Source: Alphaproteobacteria bacterium (GTDB taxonomy: Bacteria; Pseudomonadota; Alphaproteobacteria; RF32; CAG-239). From it: DNA of 35,289 bases. Of this stretch, positions 1 to 7,480 are shown piece after piece (position 1 is the first letter of the stretch; every line of letters starts with the position of its first letter). Made by a program: the position numbers and the translations under genes. The stretch covers positions 1 through 35,289 of the forward strand of contig JAFUXF010000006.1 of NCBI GenBank assembly GCA_017477185.1, in the 5' to 3' direction. The notes under the pieces are model-generated. The model saw only the letters and a program-made list of their open reading frames with translations, was not told the DNA's origin and did not search any database.

Positions 1-89
1 AGGTTGTCATGAAAAGAAGATATATCGGCATGAGCCAAAGCTGAACAAGTGATTAAACAAGTTGAGCATAAATAGGATATCTTTTTCAT
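1..89 (-). CDS. N-terminus of a secreted protein (truncated by the window edge)
   Basis: On the minus strand an ATG at 89-87 opens a frame that runs off the left edge. It reads MKKISYLCSTCLITCSALAHA followed by DISSFHDN. This looks like a Sec signal peptide: two lysines, a hydrophobic core, and a plausible signal peptidase I site after A-H-A at about residue 21. An AAGGAG ribosome-binding site lies 7 bases upstream of the start. Only about 29 codons are visible, so the mature protein cannot be named. It lies downstream of pyrG in the same direction but is separated from it by the terminator at 192-214, so it is probably transcribed on its own. Confidence 0.6.
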   Translation of the reverse strand, partial: MKKISYLCSTCLITCSALAHADISSFHDN

Positions 90-191
90 AATAGTCTCCT
101 TTAATATAACTAACAGTAGAATCTATTATGATAATATCATACCTGAAAAATTTTTGCAATCACTTTTTAGCCTCAATCTTTTTTTTGGGCT

Positions 192-214
192 AAAAAAACC
201 GCCCTAAGGCGGTT
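192..214 (-). terminator. Rho-independent terminator after pyrG
   Basis: AACCGCC (197-203) pairs with GGCGGTT (208-214) around a CTAA loop. On the minus strand the stem is followed by a run of T (the A-run at 192-196). It lies just beyond the pyrG stop codon and ends the tpiA-secG-pyrG transcript. A T-run also follows on the plus strand, so it may work in both directions. Confidence 0.85.
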
Positions 215-226
215 TTTTGCAACAAA

Positions 227-1876
227 TTATAATAATCGGCTTTGCTTGATTGCCGCTTCGATAAAGGAAACAAATAACGGATGCGGCGCAAAGGGCTTTG
301 ATTTAAGCTCAGGGTGAAATTGGACACCGACAAACCACGGATGATCCTTGCGTTCAACAATTTCGGGTAATTTACCATCAGGCGACTTGCCGACAACAAA
401 CATTCCATGATCATTCAAAATCTTTTCATAAGCAAGGTTAACCTCATAACGATGACGGTGACGTTCTGAGATGTTGTCTGTATTATAAATTTTAGCGACC
501 AAAGAATCTTTAGCTAAAACACAAGGATAAGCCCCTAAACGCATAGTTCCGCCCAAATCACCATCTTTATGGCGAATTTGCTTAGCACCATCTTTATCCC
601 ATTCTGTCATTAATCCGACAACGGGCTCACAATCAGAACCAAACTCCGTCGTACCGGCATTAGCAACACCGGCTAAATGACGCATAGTCTCAATAACCGC
701 CATTTGCATACCGAAACAAATACCCAAAAATGGAACTTTATGTTCTCTGGCATATTGAATGGCCATAATTTTACCATTAGTTCCACGTTGCCCAAAACCA
801 CCCGGAACCAACACCGCGGAAACATCATTAAGATAAGCGGCTGCGCCATCTTTTTCAATGTCTTCACTATCAATCCATTTGACTTTAACCTTAAAGTGAT
901 TGGCAATTCCGCCATGAGTGATTGCTTCTCCTAAAGATTTGTAAGCCTCTAACAACTGAACATATTTACCGACAACCGCAATTTGGACTGTCCCTTCAGG
1001 ATTCCGTAAAACATTAACAATATGATGCCATTTGCTCAAATCTGCCGGTTGCTTACTATCTATTCCAAAATATTTGCAAACCTGAGTGTCCATGCCTTCT
1101 TCCGAATAAGCAATAGGAACTTGATAAATGCTGTCAGCATCACGCGCTGTAATAACATTTTCTTCTCGAATATTGCAGAAGAGAGCGATTTTGCGTTTTT
1201 CATTTTGTGGAATTTCACAGCAGCTGCGGCATAATAGCATATCCGGCTGAATACCATATTCTTGTAATTTTTTAACAGAGTGTTGCGTCGGTTTGGTTTT
1301 TAATTCACCGGCTGTAGGAATAAATGGTAATAAGGTAACATGAATAAACATAACGCGCTCGCGTCCCAAATCATAGGCAATTTGGCGAATGGCCTCAAGA
1401 TAAGGTTGCCCTTCAATATCACCCACTGTTCCGCCGATTTCACATAACACAAAATCTTCATCTGTAATATCAGAAAGAATAAAATCTTTAATTTCGTTTG
1501 TAACATGGGGAATAACCTGAATTGTTGTCCCGAGGTAATCTCCATGACGCTCTTTCTCAATGACTCGCTGATAAATTTTACCTGTTGTGACACTGTCCGT
1601 TTTTTTTGCCGGAACGCCTGAAAATCGTTCATAATGTCCTAAATCAAGGTCAGCTTCTGTTCCGTCATCTGTAACATAAACTTCTCCGTGTTGCAATGGG
1701 CTCATTGTCCCCGGATCAACATTTAAATAAGGATCAAGTTTGCGCAATCTTACCTTAAATCCGCGACATTGCAAAGTAGAAGCTAAAGATGCTGATGCCA
1801 ATCCTTTACCTAAAGAAGAAACAACACCGCCGGTAATAAATATAAATTTTGCTTTTTTATTAAGTAGTTCTGTCAT
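227..1876 (-). CDS. pyrG: CTP synthase
   Basis: This 549-residue protein has the usual length for CTP synthase, which makes CTP from UTP, ATP and glutamine in the cytoplasm. The N-terminal synthetase domain opens with the nucleotide-binding [10 protein letters not shown] segment (about residues 16-25) and continues with [11 protein letters not shown]. The C-terminal class I glutamine amidotransferase domain has the oxyanion region PGGFGQRG, the nucleophile elbow GICFGMQ, and the His-Glu pair in FHPE (H521, E523), so the catalytic triad is intact. The gene is the last of a minus-strand cluster after tpiA and secG. A hairpin at 1902-1929 lies between secG and pyrG and may trim or attenuate the transcript. 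Only a weak ribosome-binding site (AAGGT) precedes the ATG. The identification is secure. Confidence 0.98.
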   Translation of the reverse strand: MTELLNKKAKFIFITGGVVSSLGKGLASASLASTLQCRGFKVRLRKLDPYLNVDPGTMSPLQHGEVYVTDDGTEADLDLGHYERFSGVPAKKTDSVTTGKIYQRVIEKERHGDYLGTTIQVIPHVTNEIKDFILSDITDEDFVLCEIGGTVGDIEGQPYLEAIRQIAYDLGRERVMFIHVTLLPFIPTAGELKTKPTQHSVKKLQEYGIQPDMLLCRSCCEIPQNEKRKIALFCNIREENVITARDADSIYQVPIAYSEEGMDTQVCKYFGIDSKQPADLSKWHHIVNVLRNPEGTVQIAVVGKYVQLLEAYKSLGEAITHGGIANHFKVKVKWIDSEDIEKDGAAAYLNDVSAVLVPGGFGQRGTNGKIMAIQYAREHKVPFLGICFGMQMAVIETMRHLAGVANAGTTEFGSDCEPVVGLMTEWDKDGAKQIRHKDGDLGGTMRLGAYPCVLAKDSLVAKIYNTDNISERHRHRYEVNLAYEKILNDHGMFVVGKSPDGKLPEIVERKDHPWFVGVQFHPELKSKPFAPHPLFVSFIEAAIKQSRLL

Positions 1877-1901
1877 GTTTGTGTACCTTATTTAAAGTGA
1901 C

Positions 1902-1929
1902 AAAGGCACCTTCTGCAAAAGGTGCCTTT
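1902..1929 (-). terminator. Terminator-like hairpin between secG and pyrG
   Basis: AAAGGCACCTT (1902-1912) and AAGGTGCCTTT (1919-1929) form a perfect 11-bp stem with a 6-base loop. The T-tract is short on both strands, so termination in the pyrG direction may be partial. It could act as an attenuator or processing site that lowers pyrG relative to secG, or pyrG may have its own start in the short gap. Confidence 0.6.
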
Positions 1930-1949
1930 TATGTTACGAAAACTTTTCA

Positions 1950-2288
1950 TTATTCGCCGGCAATCGGTGCGCTTGGAGCTGATGGAGTATCAGACTCTAC
2001 CGGTTGAACAGGAGCAGACTGAGCCGGAGTCTCCAGAATAGAAACCTGTCGCGGGGTTGCCGATTTATAAAGTAATGATAATGCAATGGCTGCAAGAAAA
2101 AACACTGTTGCCAGAATAGCTGTTAATCTGGTTAAAAAATTTCCGGTCCCGCGTGCCGAAAAAATTGAACTTGTGCCATCTCCGCCACCTAAACCGTTTA
2201 AGGCTCCGCCCGAAGAACGTTGCATCAAAATAACAGCAACCAAAAAGATAGCAACTAACAAATATACAACAAGTAAAACTGTTTCCAT
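1950..2288 (-). CDS. secG: Preprotein translocase subunit SecG
   Basis: This 112-residue protein has the SecG plan: an N-terminal membrane segment (about residues 4-22, ending in LMQRSSGGALNGLGGG), a glycine-rich cytoplasmic loop containing FSARGTGNFLTRLT, a second membrane segment (about 53-71), and a Pro/Ala/Ser-rich tail. SecG joins SecY and SecE in the inner-membrane translocon and stimulates SecA-driven export. Its place between tpiA and pyrG is the arrangement common in alphaproteobacteria. The gap to tpiA is about 50 bases with no obvious terminator, so the two are probably co-transcribed. Confidence 0.93.
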   Translation of the reverse strand: METVLLVVYLLVAIFLVAVILMQRSSGGALNGLGGGDGTSSIFSARGTGNFLTRLTAILATVFFLAAIALSLLYKSATPRQVSILETPAQSAPVQPVESDTPSAPSAPIAGE

Positions 2289-2337
2289 ACTCTTAAAATC
2301 CCTTTCAATACATCAAATATATATGGTATTTTTCAAA

Positions 2338-3105
2338 TTAGCAACCGGCATTTTCAGCAATACCCAAAAAATCTGCAACTTTCAAGCTGGCACCACCGAT
2401 TAAAGCACCATCAACATCAGGTAAAGATAAAAATTCTTTAGCATTGTTTGGTTTAACTGAACCGCCATATAAAATACGAATCTTGTTAGCATTCGCCTTG
2501 CCTAATTTTTTAGCTAAAGCTTTGCGTACTGCGGCATGGACTTCCTCAACATCTTTTGCTGTTGGTGTTTTCCCTGTGCCGATTGCCCATACCGGTTCAT
2601 AAGCAATAACGGTATTGGCGGCAGTTGCACTTTCCGGTACAGAACCTGCAATTTGCTTGGTGCAAACATCAATAGTTTTCCCGCTATCGCGTTCAACTTC
2701 CGTTTCGCCGATACAAATAATGGTTTTTAGCCCTTGAGCTTGAGCGGCGATGGCTTTTTTGTTGATTAGTTCATTCGATTCGTGATGATCTGCGCGTCTT
2801 TCTGAATGTCCCAAAATAACATAGGAACAACCAATCTCCTTAAGCATAATCGGACTGATATCTCCGGTGTGAGCTCCTTTTTCTGTAAAATGGCAATCTT
2901 GTGCGCCTAACGCAACTTTAGCACCGCGTAAGGCTTTTTTGACAGAAGTTAATAAAGTAAAAGGCGGGCAAACCAAAAATTCACAATCCCATTTACCTTT
3001 TGCTTTAACAGCCTGAGAAATGCCTTTTGCCAAATCAACGCCGTCAGCCAGCAACCCATTCATTTTCCAGTTACCTGCAATTAAAATTTTCCTTGCCATT
3101 TTCAT
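2338..3105 (-). CDS. tpiA: Triosephosphate isomerase
   Basis: This 255-residue TIM-barrel enzyme interconverts dihydroxyacetone phosphate and glyceraldehyde 3-phosphate in glycolysis. Visible signatures are GNWKMN with the substrate lysine K14, ILGHSERR with the catalytic histidine, the active-site loop AYEPVWAIGTGKTPT with the catalytic glutamate, and the phosphate-binding YGGSVKPNNA. The frame opens with two in-phase ATGs (MKM). The second, two codons in, fits the GAGGA ribosome-binding site better. It is the first gene of the minus-strand cluster with secG and pyrG, and a sigma70-like promoter is visible at 3140-3168. Confidence 0.97.
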   Translation of the reverse strand: MKMARKILIAGNWKMNGLLADGVDLAKGISQAVKAKGKWDCEFLVCPPFTLLTSVKKALRGAKVALGAQDCHFTEKGAHTGDISPIMLKEIGCSYVILGHSERRADHHESNELINKKAIAAQAQGLKTIICIGETEVERDSGKTIDVCTKQIAGSVPESATAANTVIAYEPVWAIGTGKTPTAKDVEEVHAAVRKALAKKLGKANANKIRILYGGSVKPNNAKEFLSLPDVDGALIGGASLKVADFLGIAENAGC

Positions 3106-3139
3106 ATCCTCACATATAAGTTAGCTTTCTTTTCGAATC

Positions 3140-3168
3140 TTGATAGCATAGCTGTAAAAACTTTTCAA
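3140..3168 (-). promoter_or_regulatory. Sigma70-like promoter for tpiA-secG-pyrG
   Basis: On the minus strand TTGAAA (3168-3163) and TATCAA (3145-3140) are separated by 17 bases, with the start codon about 35 bases beyond. The -35 is good and the -10 is only fair. Confidence 0.45.
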
Positions 3169-3184
3169 CACCAATATTTTAAGA

Positions 3185-3213
3185 TTGCATATCTTATAAA
3201 ATTGCCGCATAAT
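3185..3213 (+). promoter_or_regulatory. Sigma70-like promoter for ppiD
   Basis: TTGCAT (3185-3190) and CATAAT (3208-3213) are spaced by 17 bases, 37 bases before the ppiD start. The -35 lies within a short inverted repeat (TAAGAT/ATCTTA) that could be an operator. Confidence 0.5.
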
Positions 3214-3250
3214 CTCTGGCAGATTTATTTTTAATAGGAAGAAACAAATA

Positions 3251-5125
3251 ATGATTAGCCAATTTAGAAAATTACAAGATACATGGTTTGCAAAAATTAT
3301 CCTGATATTAACAGGACTGAGTTTTGTCTCTCTGTTCGGTGTTGCCGGTTACATGGGAAGTGTCGGAAAAAATCGTCCGGTTATTAAGGTTAATAATGAT
3401 GAATTTTTGCAAGGAGAAGCTCTGGGACAGTTGGAAAACGAGATTCAAACCGCAAAACGTTTGTTCGGTGACAACTTTGAAATAACAGACGCTATTCGCG
3501 CAAATATGATGCAGAATATTATTGAAAAAAATCTCAATCGCATGATTATCAAAAATATTGCCGAGAAAAACGGTATCAGCATCAGTGATGATTTAGTTCG
3601 TCAGTTCATTTATGCGCAACCGGAGTTTCGTAATGCAAACGGACAATTTGATATTAACCGGTTTCGCCAAATTCTTTCAATGTCAGGGCTAACAGAAAGC
3701 CAGTACATTTCTTCCATTAAAAATGATATTATTCGGCAAAATGTGATTCAGACGGCTGTTGATGGCCTGAATATTCCGAGTATTATGCTTAAATATGCCG
3801 GATTGATAAACAATCAGAAAAGAGTCTTTAAATACATTACACTGGATACAAAAAAATTACCGATTGATCGTAAAATTTCAGAAGATGAAATTCAGCAATA
3901 TTATCAAGATTTTAATATGAATTTTATGGCTCCGGAAACACGCGATATATCTTTCTTCTATATGTCAAATGATGATATCAGCAAGCAGATGACAATCAGT
4001 GATGAAGAGGCTGAAAACTATTATCAGGAAAATGAAAATCAGTTTTTAACTCCTGAAACGCGCCATGTTTTGCAAATGGTTTTTGATGATGAGCTGTTAG
4101 CTCAATCTGCTATCAAAGATTTGCAAAATGGACAAGATTTTTACGCTGTTGCAAAAAAACAGGCAAAGCAAGAGCGTGATGTAACGGACTTAGGTTATAT
4201 TGCGCAAGATATGTTGCTTGAAAATTTGGCTGAACCTGTATTTGCTCTAAAAAAAGGTCAAGTATCAGCCCCCTTAAATTCTGATATGGGATGGCACGTT
4301 GTTAAAGTTATTGATATCAAGGCCGGCAGTAAAGTTGAAAAATCCAAAGCCTTGGCTCAGATTAAAGAACAACTGAAAAAAGAAAAAATGTATGACGAAA
4401 GCTATGAGTTAGCAGCAAAAGTAGAGGATAAAATCGGAGCCGGTGAAGAATTTACCGATATTGCTAAAATGCTGAAAACCAAAATATATGATATCAAAGA
4501 GTTACACGAAGACGGAACGGCAAATACAAATGAGACGTTCATCAAAAAAATTATAACTCAGCCGGATTTTATTGATGTGGCTTTTTCATATAATGCAGGA
4601 GAAATCAGTCAGGTTATTGAATTGGAAGATGGTTTTGCTTCGCTTAAAGTGAATGCTGTCCATGATTCTCATCCCAAAGATATTGCCGAGGTTCGTCCTG
4701 AAATCATTAAAATGTGGGAACATAATGAAAGAACAGCAATTGCGCAAGAAATTATCAATGATGTACAGCATGATCTAGAGGATGGTGACAGCATAGATAA
4801 TATTGCTAAAAGATTTAATCTTCAATTAAATACAACAACACCGATGCTTCGGACGCAAACGTTTGCAGGACTAAGTGAGACGGATATGAAAGATTTGTTT
4901 TTGGAACGGGCAGGTGCTGCTCGAATCTTTAAAGTTGGTGACAGTCAGATTATTGCACTTACCGATAAAATTATCAACACATCATCTTCTGAAACAAAGA
5001 GCGAAACGGTTTTACGGCAGATGAAATTAGAGTTAGCACAAGAATATGCTCATCAGCTGCTATCAGATTTTAGTTCGGATTATGATGTACGAGTTAAGTA
5101 CAAATTGCTTGGTTTGGCTGATTAA
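3251..5125 (+). CDS. ppiD: Membrane-anchored periplasmic peptidyl-prolyl isomerase, PpiD type
   Basis: This 624-residue protein has one N-terminal membrane anchor (about residues 14-34, WFAKIILILTGLSFVSLFGV) and a long periplasmic body. The first part is SurA_N-like, with helical chaperone segments such as the one around VRQFIYAQPEFRNANGQFD. A parvulin (PpiC) domain lies at about residues 265-365, including ETRHVLQMVF, DLGYIAQDML and the closing GWHVVKVIDI. A second, weaker parvulin-like and helical part follows. PpiD-type foldases sit at the SecYEG exit and help outer-membrane and secreted proteins fold. A good ribosome-binding site (AGGAAG) precedes the ATG, and a strong terminator follows at 5132-5159, so it appears monocistronic. 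Confidence 0.9.
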   Translation: MISQFRKLQDTWFAKIILILTGLSFVSLFGVAGYMGSVGKNRPVIKVNNDEFLQGEALGQLENEIQTAKRLFGDNFEITDAIRANMMQNIIEKNLNRMIIKNIAEKNGISISDDLVRQFIYAQPEFRNANGQFDINRFRQILSMSGLTESQYISSIKNDIIRQNVIQTAVDGLNIPSIMLKYAGLINNQKRVFKYITLDTKKLPIDRKISEDEIQQYYQDFNMNFMAPETRDISFFYMSNDDISKQMTISDEEAENYYQENENQFLTPETRHVLQMVFDDELLAQSAIKDLQNGQDFYAVAKKQAKQERDVTDLGYIAQDMLLENLAEPVFALKKGQVSAPLNSDMGWHVVKVIDIKAGSKVEKSKALAQIKEQLKKEKMYDESYELAAKVEDKIGAGEEFTDIAKMLKTKIYDIKELHEDGTANTNETFIKKIITQPDFIDVAFSYNAGEISQVIELEDGFASLKVNAVHDSHPKDIAEVRPEIIKMWEHNERTAIAQEIINDVQHDLEDGDSIDNIAKRFNLQLNTTTPMLRTQTFAGLSETDMKDLFLERAGAARIFKVGDSQIIALTDKIINTSSSETKSETVLRQMKLELAQEYAHQLLSDFSSDYDVRVKYKLLGLAD

Positions 5126-5131
5126 CGTGAG

Positions 5132-5159
5132 AGCCTCTCTTTTTTGAGAGGCTTTTTTT
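5132..5159 (+). terminator. Rho-independent terminator after ppiD
   Basis: AGCCTCTC (5132-5139) pairs with GAGAGGCT (5146-5153), followed by seven T. It lies directly after the ppiD stop codon. Confidence 0.92.
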
Positions 5160-5160
5160 G

Positions 5161-5188
5161 TTTACATTTGCAAATAACGTTCTATACT
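5161..5188 (+). promoter_or_regulatory. Sigma70-like promoter for proS-queH
   Basis: TTTACA (5161-5166) and TATACT (5183-5188) have a 16-base spacer. This predicts a leader of about 60 bases before proS. Confidence 0.6.
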
Positions 5189-5255
5189 GCACAAGCTAGT
5201 CTGTCTCAATGGGGAGGCGGATATTTAATTGCGATATTAAAGAAGGAATAAACTT

Positions 5256-6773
5256 ATGGGATTAAAAAATACAAGATCAGGAAATTATCCTGAATGGTAT
5301 CAAAATGTCATCAATGAAGCCGATATGGCTGAAAATTCGTCATCTCCGGGGTGTATGGTTATCAAGCCGTGGGGCTATGGTATTTGGGAGAGAATTCGTG
5401 ATGTTTTTGATGAAAAGATTAAAGAAACAGAACATGAAAACTGCTATTTTCCAATGTTTATTCCTTTGAGCTTTTTTCAAAAAGAAGCAGAACATGTCGA
5501 TGGTTTTGCTAAAGAAATGGCCGTGGTAACACATTCTCGGTTGTCGATGAAAGACGGAAAACTTGTGCCCGATTCCAAATTAGAAGAGCCATTGATTGTT
5601 CGTCCGACTTCAGAAGCTATTATTGCCGATTCGTTTTCTAAATGGGTAAAATCGTATCGCGATTTGCCGGTATTGGTTAATCAATGGGCAAATGTTGTCC
5701 GTTGGGAAATGCGACCACGCCTGTTTTTGCGAACTCGTGAATTTTTATGGCAAGAAGGACATACGGCGCACGCAACAGCACAAGAAGCTGAAACTGAGAC
5801 GAAAAACATGCTTGAGGCGTATCGTGATTTGTGTGAAAATACCTTGGCTATGCCGGTTTTGAAAGGTCGTAAGCCGGAACATGAAAAATTCCCGGGAGCG
5901 GTGGATACCTATTGTGTTGAGGCGATGATGCAGGATGGTAAAGCCTTGCAGGCCGGAACATCACATTTCTTGGGGCAAAATTTTGCTAAGTCAGCAAATA
6001 TTTCGTTTGTGAATGCGCAGAATCAGCAAGAATATGCTTATACGACATCTTGGGGGGTATCAACACGTCTTATCGGTGGAGTCATCATGACACACGCTGA
6101 TGATGAAGGAATGGTTGTCCCACCTAAAATTGCACCGTATCAGATTGTTTTGTTGCCTCTGATTAAAAAGCCTGAAGATTCAACAGCCGTTTTAGCCTAC
6201 GTTACCAAGATTCAAACAGAACTAAAAAAACAGTTCCCGTTTGGTGAAAAAATCAGAATTAAAGTTGATAAACGTGACAAAGCCCCTGCTGACAGATTTT
6301 GGGAATGGACGCGTAAAGGTGCTCCTATTATTTGTGAGATTGGGATGCGAGATGTTGAATCCGGTAATGTGATGGTTAAAGAGAGAATCAAACTAGGGAC
6401 ACCGGAAGGAAAACAAATCATGTCAGCGGAGGCATTTATTGCAAATATTGGTTCTCGCCTGGAAAATATTCAACAAGCCATGTTTGATAAAGCTAAAAAG
6501 CGCTTAATAAATAACATTCGTACAGATATTAAAACGCCGGAAGATTTTCGTAAATATTTCAGTGAATCAAATTTATGGATTGAAGATAATAAACAAGGAA
6601 AAGTAGCTTTTGTTCTCGGTAAATGGTGTGGAGATCCTGAATCAGAAGCAATTTTGAAAGAACTGAAAATCACTATTCGTTGTATTCCGTTTGATCAAAC
6701 TAAAAGTGAAGGGATATGTTTGTTAACCGGTAAACCGGCAACTATAGATGTGATATATGCACGTTCTTACTAA
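5256..6773 (+). CDS. proS: Prolyl-tRNA synthetase, archaeal/eukaryote-like type
   Basis: This 505-residue class II synthetase charges tRNA-Pro. Class II motifs are visible: motif 2 as RWEMRPRLFLRTREFLWQEGHTAH and motif 3 in the GGVIMTHADDEGMVVPPKIAP region, followed by an anticodon-binding domain. The C-terminus ends in IDVIYARSY with an aromatic last residue, and KWCGDPESEA and TIRCIPFD precede it. That is the layout of the archaeal/eukaryotic-type enzyme, not the longer bacterial form with an editing insertion or the short form usual in alphaproteobacteria. The cysteines that bind zinc in archaeal relatives are only partly kept: C-x-x-C positions read as CGDPES and CLLTG. A good AAGGAA ribosome-binding site precedes the start. 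queH follows 18 bases later. Confidence 0.95.
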   Translation: MGLKNTRSGNYPEWYQNVINEADMAENSSSPGCMVIKPWGYGIWERIRDVFDEKIKETEHENCYFPMFIPLSFFQKEAEHVDGFAKEMAVVTHSRLSMKDGKLVPDSKLEEPLIVRPTSEAIIADSFSKWVKSYRDLPVLVNQWANVVRWEMRPRLFLRTREFLWQEGHTAHATAQEAETETKNMLEAYRDLCENTLAMPVLKGRKPEHEKFPGAVDTYCVEAMMQDGKALQAGTSHFLGQNFAKSANISFVNAQNQQEYAYTTSWGVSTRLIGGVIMTHADDEGMVVPPKIAPYQIVLLPLIKKPEDSTAVLAYVTKIQTELKKQFPFGEKIRIKVDKRDKAPADRFWEWTRKGAPIICEIGMRDVESGNVMVKERIKLGTPEGKQIMSAEAFIANIGSRLENIQQAMFDKAKKRLINNIRTDIKTPEDFRKYFSESNLWIEDNKQGKVAFVLGKWCGDPESEAILKELKITIRCIPFDQTKSEGICLLTGKPATIDVIYARSY

Positions 6774-6791
6774 GTTTTATAAGGCGGACGA

Positions 6792-7334
6792 ATGTCGGAA
6801 AAAGGGTTTTTATTGCTTTCTTGTTGTGCACCGTGTTCTTGTGCCGTTATTGAAAAATTAGCTCAAGAGCAACAGAAATTTTCTGTAGTGTTTTATAACC
6901 CGAATATTCGTCCGCTGTCAGAATATCAAAAGCGTTGCGAAGAAAATCAACGTGTTTGTAACTTATATCATGTTCCTTTTATTGAATTAGAATACGATAA
7001 TGAGCAATGGTGTTATCTGACAAAAGGGCTTGAAAACGAGCCGGAGCGTGGAGCAAGGTGCAGTATTTGTTTTTATATACGTCTCAAAAGAGTAATGGAG
7101 TATGCAAAGGAGCAGAAATATACGGCAGTTGCCTCTGTTTTAGGCGTTTCGCGCTATAAAAATTTAGCTCAAGTGAATCAAGCTGCTTATAAAGCTGCAT
7201 CCGAAGTCGGTATTCCTTATATAGAGATAGAAGGGCGTAAAGGTGGTATGCAAGACCGCCGCCAAACACTGATTAAAGAGTTAAATTTATATACTCAGGA
7301 TTATTGCGGCTGTAAGCCGAGAGTTATCGGGTAG
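6792..7334 (+). CDS. queH: Epoxyqueuosine reductase QueH
   Basis: This 180-residue protein has the cysteine pattern of QueH (formerly DUF208). An N-terminal SCCAPCSC cluster (C11, C12, C15, C17) is followed by CSICFYIRL in the middle and YCGCKPR near the C-terminus. QueH carries an iron-sulfur cluster and performs the last step of queuosine synthesis, reducing epoxyqueuosine to queuosine at the wobble base of tRNAs with GUN anticodons. It is a non-homologous replacement for the cobalamin-dependent QueG. It follows proS by 18 bases with a GGCGGAC ribosome-binding region and is probably co-transcribed. No other queuosine genes are in the window. Confidence 0.9.
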   Translation: MSEKGFLLLSCCAPCSCAVIEKLAQEQQKFSVVFYNPNIRPLSEYQKRCEENQRVCNLYHVPFIELEYDNEQWCYLTKGLENEPERGARCSICFYIRLKRVMEYAKEQKYTAVASVLGVSRYKNLAQVNQAAYKAASEVGIPYIEIEGRKGGMQDRRQTLIKELNLYTQDYCGCKPRVIG

Positions 7335-7424
7335 TTTAAAAATTGCTTTTTTATCAAGTTTATCAATTTTTAACTCTATTGCAGTAGAATACGAACGGAG
7401 TAAGAGTTTAATCAAATAAGAAAT

Positions 7425-7453
7425 TTGCTTTTTTGCCAAAAAAGTGATATACA
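7425..7453 (+). promoter_or_regulatory. Sigma70-like promoter for rel
   Basis: TTGCTT (7425-7430) and TATACA (7448-7453) are separated by exactly 17 bases, about 28 bases before the ATG at 7481. Confidence 0.55.
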
Positions 7454-7480
7454 TGACGTGTTAAAAAAAGAGTAGTGACA

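Noticed and set aside
7335..7480. rpoZ upstream of rel, as in many proteobacteria
   Set aside because: The gap holds only a promoter and A+T-rich sequence, and no frame resembling the omega subunit was found.
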